A stretch of 9,242 nucleotides of DNA from Alphaproteobacteria bacterium UBA3637 (GTDB lineage: Bacteria > Pseudomonadota > Alphaproteobacteria > CAAHEQ01 > UBA3637), in NCBI GenBank assembly GCA_002373615.1, contig DFKU01000038.1, positions 1 through 9,242 of the forward strand, in the 5' to 3' direction. Below the pieces are notes generated by a model that was not told the origin of the DNA, searched no databases, and saw only the letters and a program-made list of their open reading frames with translations. The stretch's first letter is position 1. Each line of letters begins with the position of its first letter. Shown here piece by piece: positions 1 to 5,923 of the stretch. The position numbers and the translations under genes are program-made.

Positions 1-114
1 ATTTTGGGCGAACATTTGGTGATGGCTCAAGTTTATGGCGGGATTTTGATACTGGGGGGAATCCTGCTCACCAACTGGCGCGCCAAGCATAATTTAAGGA
101 TTGAAAGACCTTAA
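1..114 (+). CDS. C-terminal end of an EamA/DMT-family transporter (partial)
   Basis: The first 114 bases are open in frame 1 and end at a TAA at 112-114, giving 37 residues that begin ILGEHLVMAQVYGGILILGG. A G-E residue pair, then a short linker, then a hydrophobic GG-rich helix and a basic tail (NWRAKHNLRIERP) is the usual ending of ten-TM EamA (drug/metabolite transporter) permeases: the last transmembrane helix followed by a short cytoplasmic tail. The 5' part lies outside the window, so substrate and start cannot be judged. The family call rests on one helix and a short motif; another multi-TM permease is possible. A palindromic repeat begins directly after the stop codon. Confidence 0.62.
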   Translation: MLGEHLVMAQVYGGILILGGILLTNWRAKHNLRIERP

Positions 115-146
115 GAGATTCTTCACCCTATCGGGTTCAGAATGAC
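115..146. repeat. Intergenic palindromic repeat (REP-like)
   Basis: An imperfect inverted repeat starts right after the transporter stop. The outer arms are ATTCT (118-122) and AGAAT (138-142), the inner arms ACCC and GGGT, with TATC at the tip and a two-base internal mismatch. The overall form, GAGATTCTTC then an apex then TTCAGAATGACA, resembles a short palindromic element scattered between genes in many bacterial genomes. Only one copy is visible, so 'repeat' rests on recognition rather than copy number. It could also help end transcription of the upstream gene: a T-run follows at 154-160, but it is too far from the stem for a classical terminator. Confidence 0.5.
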
Positions 147-149
147 ATA

Positions 150-332
150 TTAAATTTTTTGACTGGTACAATTTTCGTTGGAAACCGTTCCCATAAAGGC
201 ATTATGCTTTAACATACACTTTTCAACCAATAGATCCCCATTTTTGGCGCGTGAGATATTTGTCACATAGGGACCGGCATTGGTGCAAGCGGTTAAAATA
301 AATCCACATAAAATTAATAAAATATATTTCAT
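150..332 (-). CDS. Small secreted lipoprotein, family not recognised
   Basis: The gene encodes 60 residues starting at the ATG at 332-330, chosen because AAGGAAG (343-337) lies just upstream at good spacing. A longer reading starting at TTG 449 would run through the structured leader and has no supporting ribosome site. The N-terminus is a lipoprotein signal peptide: one lysine, a hydrophobic stretch (ILLILCGFI), then the lipobox LTAC with the lipidated cysteine at residue 16. The mature part is only about 45 residues, GPYVTNISRAKNGDLLVEKC then a short tail. It has two further cysteines (39 and 55) that could form a disulfide in the periplasm. I do not know its function. It has a dedicated promoter about 200 bases upstream and a long leader with an attenuator-like hairpin, so its expression is probably controlled at the RNA level. 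Confidence 0.75.
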   Translation of the reverse strand: MKYILLILCGFILTACTNAGPYVTNISRAKNGDLLVEKCMLKHNAFMGTVSNENCTSQKI

Positions 333-347
333 TTTACTTCCTTTGTT

Positions 348-375
348 AAAAAATATATCGCTTGACGAGAGCGAC
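348..375 (-). terminator. Attenuator-like hairpin with T-run before the lipoprotein ribosome site
   Basis: On the minus strand TCGCT (374-370) pairs exactly with AGCGA (362-358) around a seven-base loop, with an extra G-T pair possible at the base (375/357). It is followed by TATATTTTTT (357-348). The stem is short, so efficiency may be moderate. Its place, five bases before AAGGAAG, is where transcriptional attenuators sit, so it either ends a small RNA of about 180 nt or gates the lipoprotein gene. Confidence 0.55.
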
Positions 376-525
376 TGGAAGTTACAATCTATTAACAGTA
401 ATAGTGCGCTTATTTGACCAGAGATCTTATTCGGCGACCTTCCAGCCAATGCTGGAAGTTTTACGTCCTTTCGGACAACTGTTAAAAGGATTGTAACCCT
501 TTAGAATGGACGTCACCCCATTCCG
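348..525 (-). ncRNA. Structured leader RNA or small RNA upstream of the lipoprotein gene
   Basis: About 180 bases lie between a good promoter (532-560) and the lipoprotein ribosome site. Read on the minus strand they hold, in order: hairpin H1, GAATGG (523-518) with CCATTC (509-504); the 5' strand of a long-range helix, GTTACAATC (497-489); hairpin H2, GTCC/GGAC (476-465) closed by a GAAA tetraloop; hairpin H3, CTTCCAGC/GCTGGAAG (458-439) with loop ATTG; hairpin H4, CTATTA/TAATAG (404-389) with loop CTGT; the 3' helix strand GATTGTAAC (389-381); then H5, TCGCT/AGCGA (374-358), running into a T-rich tail (357-348). The arms of H1, H3, H4 and the helix are exact complements, more than chance would place in 180 bases. 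The form is that of a riboswitch or attenuator ahead of a gene, or of a stand-alone small RNA ending at H5. I found no match to 6S, SRP RNA, tmRNA, RNase P, hammerhead or the common riboswitch cores from memory. The exact 5' end is inferred from the promoter. Confidence 0.6.
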
Positions 526-531
526 AGCATA

Positions 532-560
532 AGAATAACATTTTAAAAATACTTTGTCAA
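532..560 (-). promoter_or_regulatory. Sigma70-type promoter of the structured leader
   Basis: On the minus strand TTGACA (560-555) is followed after exactly 17 bases by TATTCT (537-532), predicting a start near 524-525, just before hairpin H1. The -35 box is at consensus. It lies immediately beyond the T-run of the mdaB terminator, so the leader is insulated from that operon. Confidence 0.72.
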
Positions 561-561
561 A

Positions 562-589
562 TAAAAAATCCCCTTTAAATCAGGGGAAT
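562..589 (-). terminator. Intrinsic terminator of the glyA-mdaB operon
   Basis: On the minus strand TCCCC (587-583) pairs with GGGGA (573-569) across a nine-base AT-rich loop, followed by a run of six Ts (568-563). It starts about 20 bases beyond the mdaB stop codon. A T-run is also present on the other side, so it could act in both directions. Confidence 0.75.
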
Positions 590-608
590 TTTTAATATTG
601 AGATAACT

Positions 609-1163
609 CTATCTTCCAAACACGGCGGTCAGATGTTTTTTAAGACCTGTCAAATATTCTTTGATTTGCGGATCCTTCACCACATTGTGGCAGGAAAAGC
701 AGGGAAGCATGGTGAGTCCCACGAATTGTTGTGCTTTATGCAGGTGCAATAAAACATGGTCAGGCCCCGGAACACCTTGCCAAAAATCGTGCCCAAAGCT
801 GTCTGCCGGTGAATTCCATGTGGATGAAAACATATAGGCTTTCCCCTGCAACATTCCCCCTTGCCCATAGGGTTTTCCTTCTGTTTTATAAAAGTCGCCA
901 TAGGCATATACATCCTGCATATACTGTTGCAAAACAGCCGGCACAGAAAACCAAAAGACAGGAAATTGAAAAATAATCACATCTGCCCATTTGAATTTTT
1001 TGCGCTCTAATTCCGGATTATAGCCCCGCGCCACTGTGGTTGTTTTGATTTGATTCTTTTTCTTACGTGAAAAGAACTTTTTCATTTCCTCCACCATCGT
1101 GCGGTTGAGTTTCCCCAATGAGTGCGGCGTTTTTTGGTGTCCATTGATAATTAAAATATTCAT
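609..1163 (-). CDS. mdaB: MdaB-like NAD(P)H:quinone reductase (flavodoxin-like fold)
   Basis: The product is 184 residues, close to the roughly 190 of the MdaB/KefF-type family. These cytosolic FAD enzymes reduce quinones by two electrons with NADPH and avoid semiquinone radicals. Visible family features are the first strand MNILIINGHQ with the following HS.G.LN (residues 1-20), the core WADVIIFQFPVFWFSVPA (59-76), which matches the WADVVIWQ.P.WW..P segment of E. coli MdaB, the flavin-side motif YG.GG..QGK.YM.S.TWN (99-117), and the late HKA.QF.G...LP.F (142-156). The ATG at 1163 has a strong GGGGAGG nine bases upstream. It follows glyA by 42 bases on the same strand with no promoter or terminator between, so it is probably cotranscribed. 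The preferred quinone cannot be told, and a KefF-like ancillary role is less likely because no kefC neighbours it. Confidence 0.9.
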   Translation of the reverse strand: MNILIINGHQKTPHSLGKLNRTMVEEMKKFFSRKKKNQIKTTTVARGYNPELERKKFKWADVIIFQFPVFWFSVPAVLQQYMQDVYAYGDFYKTEGKPYGQGGMLQGKAYMFSSTWNSPADSFGHDFWQGVPGPDHVLLHLHKAQQFVGLTMLPCFSCHNVVKDPQIKEYLTGLKKHLTAVFGR

Positions 1164-1205
1164 GTTAAACCTCCCCTGTTAAAATAGAATCTCCTTGTTA
1201 TGAAA

Positions 1206-2522
1206 TCAACCCTGAACAAAAGGTGCCATGAAATCCTTGACCTCCCCACCGATTTTATCCAATTCAGCGTCATCTTGCCAATGTTGGGTGGCACGTGTGA
1301 TAAAGCCCGCAATTTTGTGCATTTCGGCCTCTTTCATCCCAAGCGTTGTGACAGCCGGCGTTCCCAAGCGAATCCCCGATGGAATCCATGGTTTCAAATC
1401 ACCCGGTACAGCGTTTTTATTTACCACGATATGGGCGCGTTCCAATTGTTCGGCCAAAAGACTGGCATCCGTCACGCAAACCTCTGGAGCGCTGTGACGC
1501 ACATCCATCAAAATCAAATGGTTTTGGGTACCGTTGCCAATCAGTTTAAAGCCCGCCTGTTTTAAGTCTTCCGCCAAAGCAACTGCATTAGCCACCACCT
1601 GGCGCGCATAGATTTTAAAGCTGGGGTCCAGCGCTTCCTTTAACGCCACCGCCAAAGCGGCAATCGTATTCATGTGAGGACCGCCTTGAAGACCAGGGAA
1701 CAAAGCTTTATCAATTTGCTGCCCCAATTCCTTTTTACAGATGATGAGTCCCGCCCGAGGACCACGCAAGGTCTTATGTGTTGTGGTGGTCACAATGTCC
1801 GCATGTGGAAATGGTGAAGGATGAACGCCCGCCACGCAAAGACCCGCAATATGGGAAATATCCGCCAACAAAAGTGCCCCGACAGACTTGGCAATTTTCC
1901 CAAAGCGTTCAAAATCAATGGTAAGCGGATAGGCCGTTGCGCCACAAATGATGACCTTTGGGTGTTCCTTTTTGGCCATTTCCTCAATGGCATCGTAATC
2001 CAAAAGGCCTTCTTCGGTCAGCCCATATTGAACGGCATGGAAAAATTTTCCCGTGATATTGACCTTGTGGCCATGGGTCAAATGGCCTCCATTATCCAGT
2101 GCCAGCCCCATAAAGGTATCCCCCGGGCTTAAAAAAGCGGAAAGTACCGCCAAGTTTGCAGGAGCCCCCGAAAGCGCCTGAACATTGGCATGATAAGCAT
2201 TTTTATTTTCTTCACCCACAAACAAAGTCAGAGCGCGGTCAATCACCAATTTTTCCAGTTGGTTGGTGTTAGCTTGACCTTGATAATAACGGCCGTTGGC
2301 AATCACCTTTTCGCCATTTTTCCACAAGTGAGGATAGCCTTCGGCGTATTTGTTGGTAAAGCAACTGGACAGGGCAGCCGCCACCGCTGTTGAGACAATA
2401 TTTTCAGAAGGAATCAAAGGTAAATTTTCACTTTGACGGATATTTTCGGCCGCCATCAAGGCCGCCACTTCTGCATCTTCATCAGCCACTAAATCTAAAA
2501 TATTGGATAATTGTGTGTACAT
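1206..2522 (-). CDS. glyA: Serine hydroxymethyltransferase
   Basis: GlyA is a cytosolic PLP enzyme that interconverts serine plus tetrahydrofolate with glycine plus 5,10-methylene-tetrahydrofolate, supplying one-carbon units. The 438-residue product has the substrate loop SEN (39-41) and NKYAEGYP (57-64), ANVQALSGAPAN (112-123), GGHLTHG (145-151), the cofactor aspartate in LADISHIAGL (219-228), the PLP lysine at 250 in TTTTHKTLRGPR, and the carboxylate-binding arginine 385 in SGIRLGTPA. It is about 20 residues longer than E. coli GlyA. Much of the excess is an insertion, HLWKNGEKVIANG (65-77), between YAEGYP and RYYQG. It also departs from typical proteobacterial GlyA in that SGAPAN replaces SG.QAN and LPLIPSEN replaces the usual L.ASEN, so it may belong to another SHMT lineage. 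AGGAGGT lies eight bases before the ATG at 2522. First gene of the glyA-mdaB unit, with its own promoter. Confidence 0.98.
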   Translation of the reverse strand: MYTQLSNILDLVADEDAEVAALMAAENIRQSENLPLIPSENIVSTAVAAALSSCFTNKYAEGYPHLWKNGEKVIANGRYYQGQANTNQLEKLVIDRALTLFVGEENKNAYHANVQALSGAPANLAVLSAFLSPGDTFMGLALDNGGHLTHGHKVNITGKFFHAVQYGLTEEGLLDYDAIEEMAKKEHPKVIICGATAYPLTIDFERFGKIAKSVGALLLADISHIAGLCVAGVHPSPFPHADIVTTTTHKTLRGPRAGLIICKKELGQQIDKALFPGLQGGPHMNTIAALAVALKEALDPSFKIYARQVVANAVALAEDLKQAGFKLIGNGTQNHLILMDVRHSAPEVCVTDASLLAEQLERAHIVVNKNAVPGDLKPWIPSGIRLGTPAVTTLGMKEAEMHKIAGFITRATQHWQDDAELDKIGGEVKDFMAPFVQG

Positions 2523-2561
2523 TTTATACCTCCTGAACAGTTAAAATTTTAATATGGTTTT

Positions 2562-2590
2562 ATGTTAGCTTTTTTTGAGGGTAAGGTCAA
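2562..2590 (-). promoter_or_regulatory. glyA promoter
   Basis: On the minus strand TTGACC (2590-2585) and TAACAT (2567-2562) are 17 bases apart, predicting a start about 30 bases before the glyA ATG. An A/T-rich tract just upstream could act as an UP element. The segment AAAACACTTGAC that contains the -35 box recurs exactly at the promoter near 5919-5930. No riboswitch-sized leader is present, so a glycine or SAM riboswitch is not apparent here. Confidence 0.68.
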
Positions 2591-2624
2591 GTGTTTTATT
2601 TTAATTTTTTACCATATAAAAGTA

Positions 2625-2653
2625 TTGACTTTTGGGGGGATTTTTCGTAAAAT
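2625..2653 (+). promoter_or_regulatory. valS promoter
   Basis: TTGACT (2625-2630) and TAAAAT (2648-2653) have a 17-base spacer. The predicted start near 2660 leaves a leader of about 26 bases containing AAGGAG (2671-2676) and then the ATG at 2686. The leader is too short for a T-box or peptide attenuator. Its -35 box faces away from that of glyA, 34 bases apart, making this a true divergent promoter region. Confidence 0.7.
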
Positions 2654-2685
2654 AAAAGGCATATTTTTTTAAGGAGTGTCTGAAA

Positions 2686-5325
2686 ATGTTAGATAAATCA
2701 TATAATGCCCCGGAAAGGGAACAAGATATTGCAAGTAAGTGGCAAGAAAAGAATTTATTTGCCTGTCATCCAGAATCAAATAAGCCCCCCTTTTCTATCG
2801 TTATTCCGCCCCCTAATGTCACAGGGAATCTGCATATCGGACACGCTTTGAATTACACGTTACAAGATGTGATGTGCCGCTTTAAGCGCATGATGGGTTT
2901 TGATGTCCTGTGGCAACCGGGAACTGACCATGCCGGTATTGCCACCCAAATGGTGGTGGAACGCATGCTGGCCAAAGAAGGAATTTCCCGTCACGATTTA
3001 GGCCGTGAAAAATTCTTGGAAAAAGTGTGGGAATGGAAAGCCAAATCCGGTGGACAAATCGTGCACCAGCTAAAGAGATTAGGATCCAGCTGTGATTGGT
3101 CACGCGAACGCTTTACCATGGATGAAGGTTTATCCCGTGCTGTGCGCAAAATCTTTGTCAAAATGTATAAAGATGGGTTGATTTACAAAGACAAACGCTT
3201 GGTGAACTGGGATCCGAAATTGCAAACCGCTATTTCTGATTTGGAAGTGGTGCAAAAAGAAACCGTCGGCAAAATGTGGTATTTTAAATACCCTGTGGAA
3301 AACAACCCAAGCGAATTCATTATGGTAGGCACCACACGTCCTGAAACTTTGTTTGGGGATACCGCTGTTGCCGTCAGCGCCGATGATGAACGCTACAAAC
3401 ACTTGATTGGTAAAAATGTGTTGATCCCCATTATCAATAAGCCCATTCCTGTGGTGGCTGATGAACACGCCGACCCCACAAAAGGAACCGGGGCAGTGAA
3501 AATTACCCCAGCCCACGACTTTAACGACTTTGAAGTGGGAAAACGCCATAATTTACCTTTAGTGAATTTATTAGATCAATATGCACGCCTCAATGAAAAT
3601 GTGCCCGAAAAATATCGTGGCATGACGCCATTGGAAGCGCGTCCTTTGGTGTTAGAAGAAATCCAAAACTTGGGCCTTTATGATCATGAAGAACCAAATC
3701 CGATGACCATTCCCCATGGGGACAGAACAGATGTCGTGATTGAACCGTGGCTGACCGATCAATGGTTCGTAAATGCTAAAAAATTAGCAGTAGCCGCCAT
3801 GGACGCCGTCAAGTCCGGCGAAACTCAATTTGTGCCAAAAGTTTGGGAAAAGACTTATTTTGAATGGATGAACAATATTCAACCTTGGTGTATTTCCAGA
3901 CAGCTTTGGTGGGGGCATCAGGTACCAGTGTGGTATGGGCCAGATAAGACAGTCTTCTGTGAAGAAACAGAGGAAGAAGCCTTGGCTGCCGCCGAAAAAC
4001 ACTATGGCAAAAAAGTGGAATTGGTGCGCGATACCGATGTGTTGGATACTTGGTTTTCTTCGGGACTTTGGGCCTTTTCAACTTTGGGATGGCCTGATGA
4101 AACGGAGCATTTGAAAAAATATTATCCAACGTCTTTGTTGATTACAGGGTTTGATATCATCTTTTTCTGGGTGGCCCGCATGATGATGATGTCCATGTAT
4201 GCTATGAAACAAGTGCCTTTCCGTCATATTCATTTGCATGGGTTGGTGCGTGATGAAAAAGGGCAAAAAATGTCAAAGTCCAAAGGAAACGGCATTGATC
4301 CTCTGCTCATGTGCGACAAATATGGGGCTGATGCCTTGCGCTTTTCGTTGTTGATTCAAGCAGGTTCCGGCAGGGATGTCTTGATGGGTGAAAGTCGGGT
4401 TGAAAGCTATCGCAACTTTGTGACAAAAATTTGGAATGCGGCCCGTTTCTGTGAAATGAATCAGGCTGTGTTTGGGGCTGACTTAAAGCCAGAAGAAGTA
4501 AAACAACCTGTTAACAAATGGATTTTAACAAAAGCCGGTCAGACCGCCAAAGAAATTGAAAAAGCGTTGGATGTGTACGCGTTTAATGATGCATCAAATA
4601 CCTTATATCACTTCATTTGGGGAACTTTCTGCGATTGGTATTTGGAAGCCGTGAAGCCCATTTTCTATGGAAACGATGAAGCGGCCATTTCCGAAACACG
4701 CAAAGTTGCCGGGTTTGTATTGGAAGCACTTTTAAAAATGGCGCATCCTTTCATCCCCTTTGTGACAGAGGAAATTTGGGATAAAACGACCAAGCGCAGC
4801 GAAATGTTGGCCGAAACCAAGTGGCCTGATTTGAAGGATTTTGAAGACGAAAAAGCCAGCGCTTCTTTTGAAAAAATCATTGAATTTGTGACGGCAGTGC
4901 GTTCCGCCCGAGTGGAAGTCAATGTACCGCCATCGGCCAAAATCAGCGTCTTTTTGAAAGATGCGAATGATGCTCAATGGGAAGCCATTCGCGCCAATGA
5001 AGCCACTTTATTTGCTTTGGCAAAATTAGAAAAAATTGAAGTGGCTCCAGCTGGTGAAATAACTGGCGCTATCACCTTGGTGGTGGATGGAATGACTGTC
5101 TTGATTCCTTTAACCGGAATCATTGATATTCCAAAAGAAAAGGAACGCCTGAATAAAGAAATTGCCAACTTGTCGGGTTTTGCTGACAGATTAAAGGGGC
5201 AATTATCCAATAAGGCTTTTGTGGATAAAGCACCAGCGGCTGTTATTGAAGATAAGCGCAATAAATTATCTGAAACTGAAACAGCTTTGACGAAATTACA
5301 AGAAACTTTGTCTAAATTAGGATAA
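2686..5325 (+). CDS. valS: Valyl-tRNA synthetase
   Basis: This class I synthetase charges tRNA-Val in the cytosol and edits mischarged threonine. The 879-residue product is full length. In order: PPPNVTGNLHIGHAL with HIGH at 50-53; WQPGTDHAGIATQ (76-88); the CP1 editing domain, with TTRPETLFGD (216-225) and GTGAVKITPAHDFND (267-281); the return to the catalytic core at WCISRQLWWGHQVPVW (401-416) and DTWFSSGLWAFSTLGWP (454-470); GFDIIFFWVARM (488-499); the KMSKS loop intact at 528-532; a helical anticodon-binding domain (about 600-745); and a C-terminal coiled-coil tRNA-binding arm rich in K, E and L (about 814-878). The stretch LVNWDPKLQTAISDLEV (172-188) is typical of alphaproteobacterial ValS. 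AAGGAG nine bases before the ATG supports the start. Transcribed alone: promoter at 2625, terminator directly after the stop. Confidence 0.99.
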   Translation: MLDKSYNAPEREQDIASKWQEKNLFACHPESNKPPFSIVIPPPNVTGNLHIGHALNYTLQDVMCRFKRMMGFDVLWQPGTDHAGIATQMVVERMLAKEGISRHDLGREKFLEKVWEWKAKSGGQIVHQLKRLGSSCDWSRERFTMDEGLSRAVRKIFVKMYKDGLIYKDKRLVNWDPKLQTAISDLEVVQKETVGKMWYFKYPVENNPSEFIMVGTTRPETLFGDTAVAVSADDERYKHLIGKNVLIPIINKPIPVVADEHADPTKGTGAVKITPAHDFNDFEVGKRHNLPLVNLLDQYARLNENVPEKYRGMTPLEARPLVLEEIQNLGLYDHEEPNPMTIPHGDRTDVVIEPWLTDQWFVNAKKLAVAAMDAVKSGETQFVPKVWEKTYFEWMNNIQPWCISRQLWWGHQVPVWYGPDKTVFCEETEEEALAAAEKHYGKKVELVRDTDVLDTWFSSGLWAFSTLGWPDETEHLKKYYPTSLLITGFDIIFFWVARMMMMSMYAMKQVPFRHIHLHGLVRDEKGQKMSKSKGNGIDPLLMCDKYGADALRFSLLIQAGSGRDVLMGESRVESYRNFVTKIWNAARFCEMNQAVFGADLKPEEVKQPVNKWILTKAGQTAKEIEKALDVYAFNDASNTLYHFIWGTFCDWYLEAVKPIFYGNDEAAISETRKVAGFVLEALLKMAHPFIPFVTEEIWDKTTKRSEMLAETKWPDLKDFEDEKASASFEKIIEFVTAVRSARVEVNVPPSAKISVFLKDANDAQWEAIRANEATLFALAKLEKIEVAPAGEITGAITLVVDGMTVLIPLTGIIDIPKEKERLNKEIANLSGFADRLKGQLSNKAFVDKAPAAVIEDKRNKLSETETALTKLQETLSKLG

Positions 5326-5328
5326 GAA

Positions 5329-5355
5329 AAAGCCCCGAAAAATCGGGGCTTTGTT
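5329..5355. terminator. Bidirectional intrinsic terminator between valS and the convergent membrane-protein gene
   Basis: AAAGCCCCGA (5329-5338) pairs perfectly with TCGGGGCTTT (5343-5352) around an AAAA loop. On the plus strand the stem runs into TTTGTTT and ends valS, whose stop is at 5323-5325. On the minus strand the other side gives a T-rich tail (5331-5327) and can end the gene that stops at 5369. A ten-pair stem makes this the strongest terminator in the window. Confidence 0.92.
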
Positions 5356-5368
5356 TCATATTTAGCGA

Positions 5369-5866
5369 TTATCTTTCTAAACCTTTTAAGCGCAATAATT
5401 CTTTTGGATCAATCCCCAAAACCTTGCAAGCATCGCCCCACTGTTGTTGATTTTTTTCATTTTGTTTTTCCATTTTGGCTTCTTCAACTTCAGAGCGTCC
5501 ATCTGGCATATCGGGATAACAAGGTTCAATAGAATCTATAAATCTTTTATAATGTTGCAATTCTGAATTGTTGTTCGTGGATTCAAAATCCTTTAAAGCT
5601 ACACCCATTTCAAAAATATCTGCTTTTTCTTTCAATAAAATATTTTTTTGTACAAGAGCATTATTTTCTGCTTTCATATTTTCCAAATTTTTGGCATTTT
5701 CATAACAGGAACCAATAGAAAGCGCACTCAATGCCGACAGACCGATAAGGCCAGCCCATAACAAACGATTTTTCCCCTTCAAAGAAATATTTTCATCCAC
5801 TAACCCATCAACTGTTTCTACGTGATTACGCAACGCATTTGTAGATTTTAATAAATGATTTAACAT
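5369..5866 (-). CDS. Unrecognised one-TM membrane protein with a coiled coil
   Basis: The product is 165 residues from the ATG at 5866, chosen because AAGGAGG lies seven bases upstream and because the longer reading from TTG 5923 would overlap the promoter. It has an N-terminal segment of about 34 residues ending in basic residues (K30, K32, R34); one transmembrane helix (about 35-53, LLWAGLIGLSALSALSIGS); a charged heptad-like stretch (about 56-86) likely to form a coiled coil; a polar region with C116; a Lys/Glu/Gln-rich helix (126-142); and a compact tail WGDACKVLGIDPKELLRLKG (143-162). The positive-inside rule suggests the C-terminal part is outside the cytoplasm. IGSC at 51-54 is lipobox-like, but the 34-residue lead makes a lipoprotein unlikely. 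No function is recognised. It lies 91 bases after argS, but its own consensus promoter suggests independent expression. Confidence 0.85.
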   Translation of the reverse strand: MLNHLLKSTNALRNHVETVDGLVDENISLKGKNRLLWAGLIGLSALSALSIGSCYENAKNLENMKAENNALVQKNILLKEKADIFEMGVALKDFESTNNNSELQHYKRFIDSIEPCYPDMPDGRSEVEEAKMEKQNEKNQQQWGDACKVLGIDPKELLRLKGLER

Positions 5867-5894
5867 TCTTCCTCCTTTTATGAAGACAAGTATT

Positions 5895-5923
5895 ATTATA
5901 CACCTGATTTTGTTTTTTGTCAA
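5895..5923 (-). promoter_or_regulatory. Perfect-consensus sigma70 promoter of the membrane-protein gene
   Basis: On the minus strand TTGACA (5923-5918) and TATAAT (5900-5895) are both exact consensus, 17 bases apart, with an A/T-rich tract upstream of the -35 box. The predicted start near 5888 gives a leader of about 22 bases. On sequence alone this is the strongest promoter in the window, driving a gene of unknown function. Confidence 0.85.

Noticed and set aside
333..449. In-frame upstream extension of the lipoprotein from a TTG at 449
   Set aside because: It would add 39 residues ahead of a complete lipoprotein signal peptide, runs through the hairpins and T-run of the leader, and has no ribosome site, while the ATG at 332 has AAGGAAG at proper spacing.
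436..480. Possible hammerhead ribozyme in the leader (GTCC-GAAA-GGAC stem, then A-rich linker, then a strong stem and GTC)
   Set aside because: The arrangement of stems is reminiscent, but the invariant CUGAUGA core is absent (AACAGTT is in its place) and the linker GTAAAA does not fit the required GAAA, so self-cleavage is not supported.
348..525. Leader as 6S RNA, SRP RNA, tmRNA or RNase P RNA
   Set aside because: It has no long closing stem with a central bubble as in 6S, no GGAAGGAAGCAGCC-type SRP apex, no tRNA-like ends, and none of the conserved RNase P blocks; size alone is not evidence.
731..976. Plus-strand open frame of 81 codons opposite mdaB
   Set aside because: It is antisense to a well-supported gene, with no ribosome site and no recognisable composition; likewise for the other antisense frames over glyA, valS and argS.
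2552..2617. Inverted repeat ATATGGT ... ACCATAT flanking the glyA promoter
   Set aside because: Seven bases per arm, separated by 52 bases, in very AT-rich sequence is easily chance. Nothing else marks it as an operator.
5867..5923. Extension of the 165-residue membrane protein to a TTG at 5923
   Set aside because: That codon lies in the -35 box of a perfect promoter, so transcripts from it cannot contain the extended start. The ATG at 5866 has a strong AAGGAGG.
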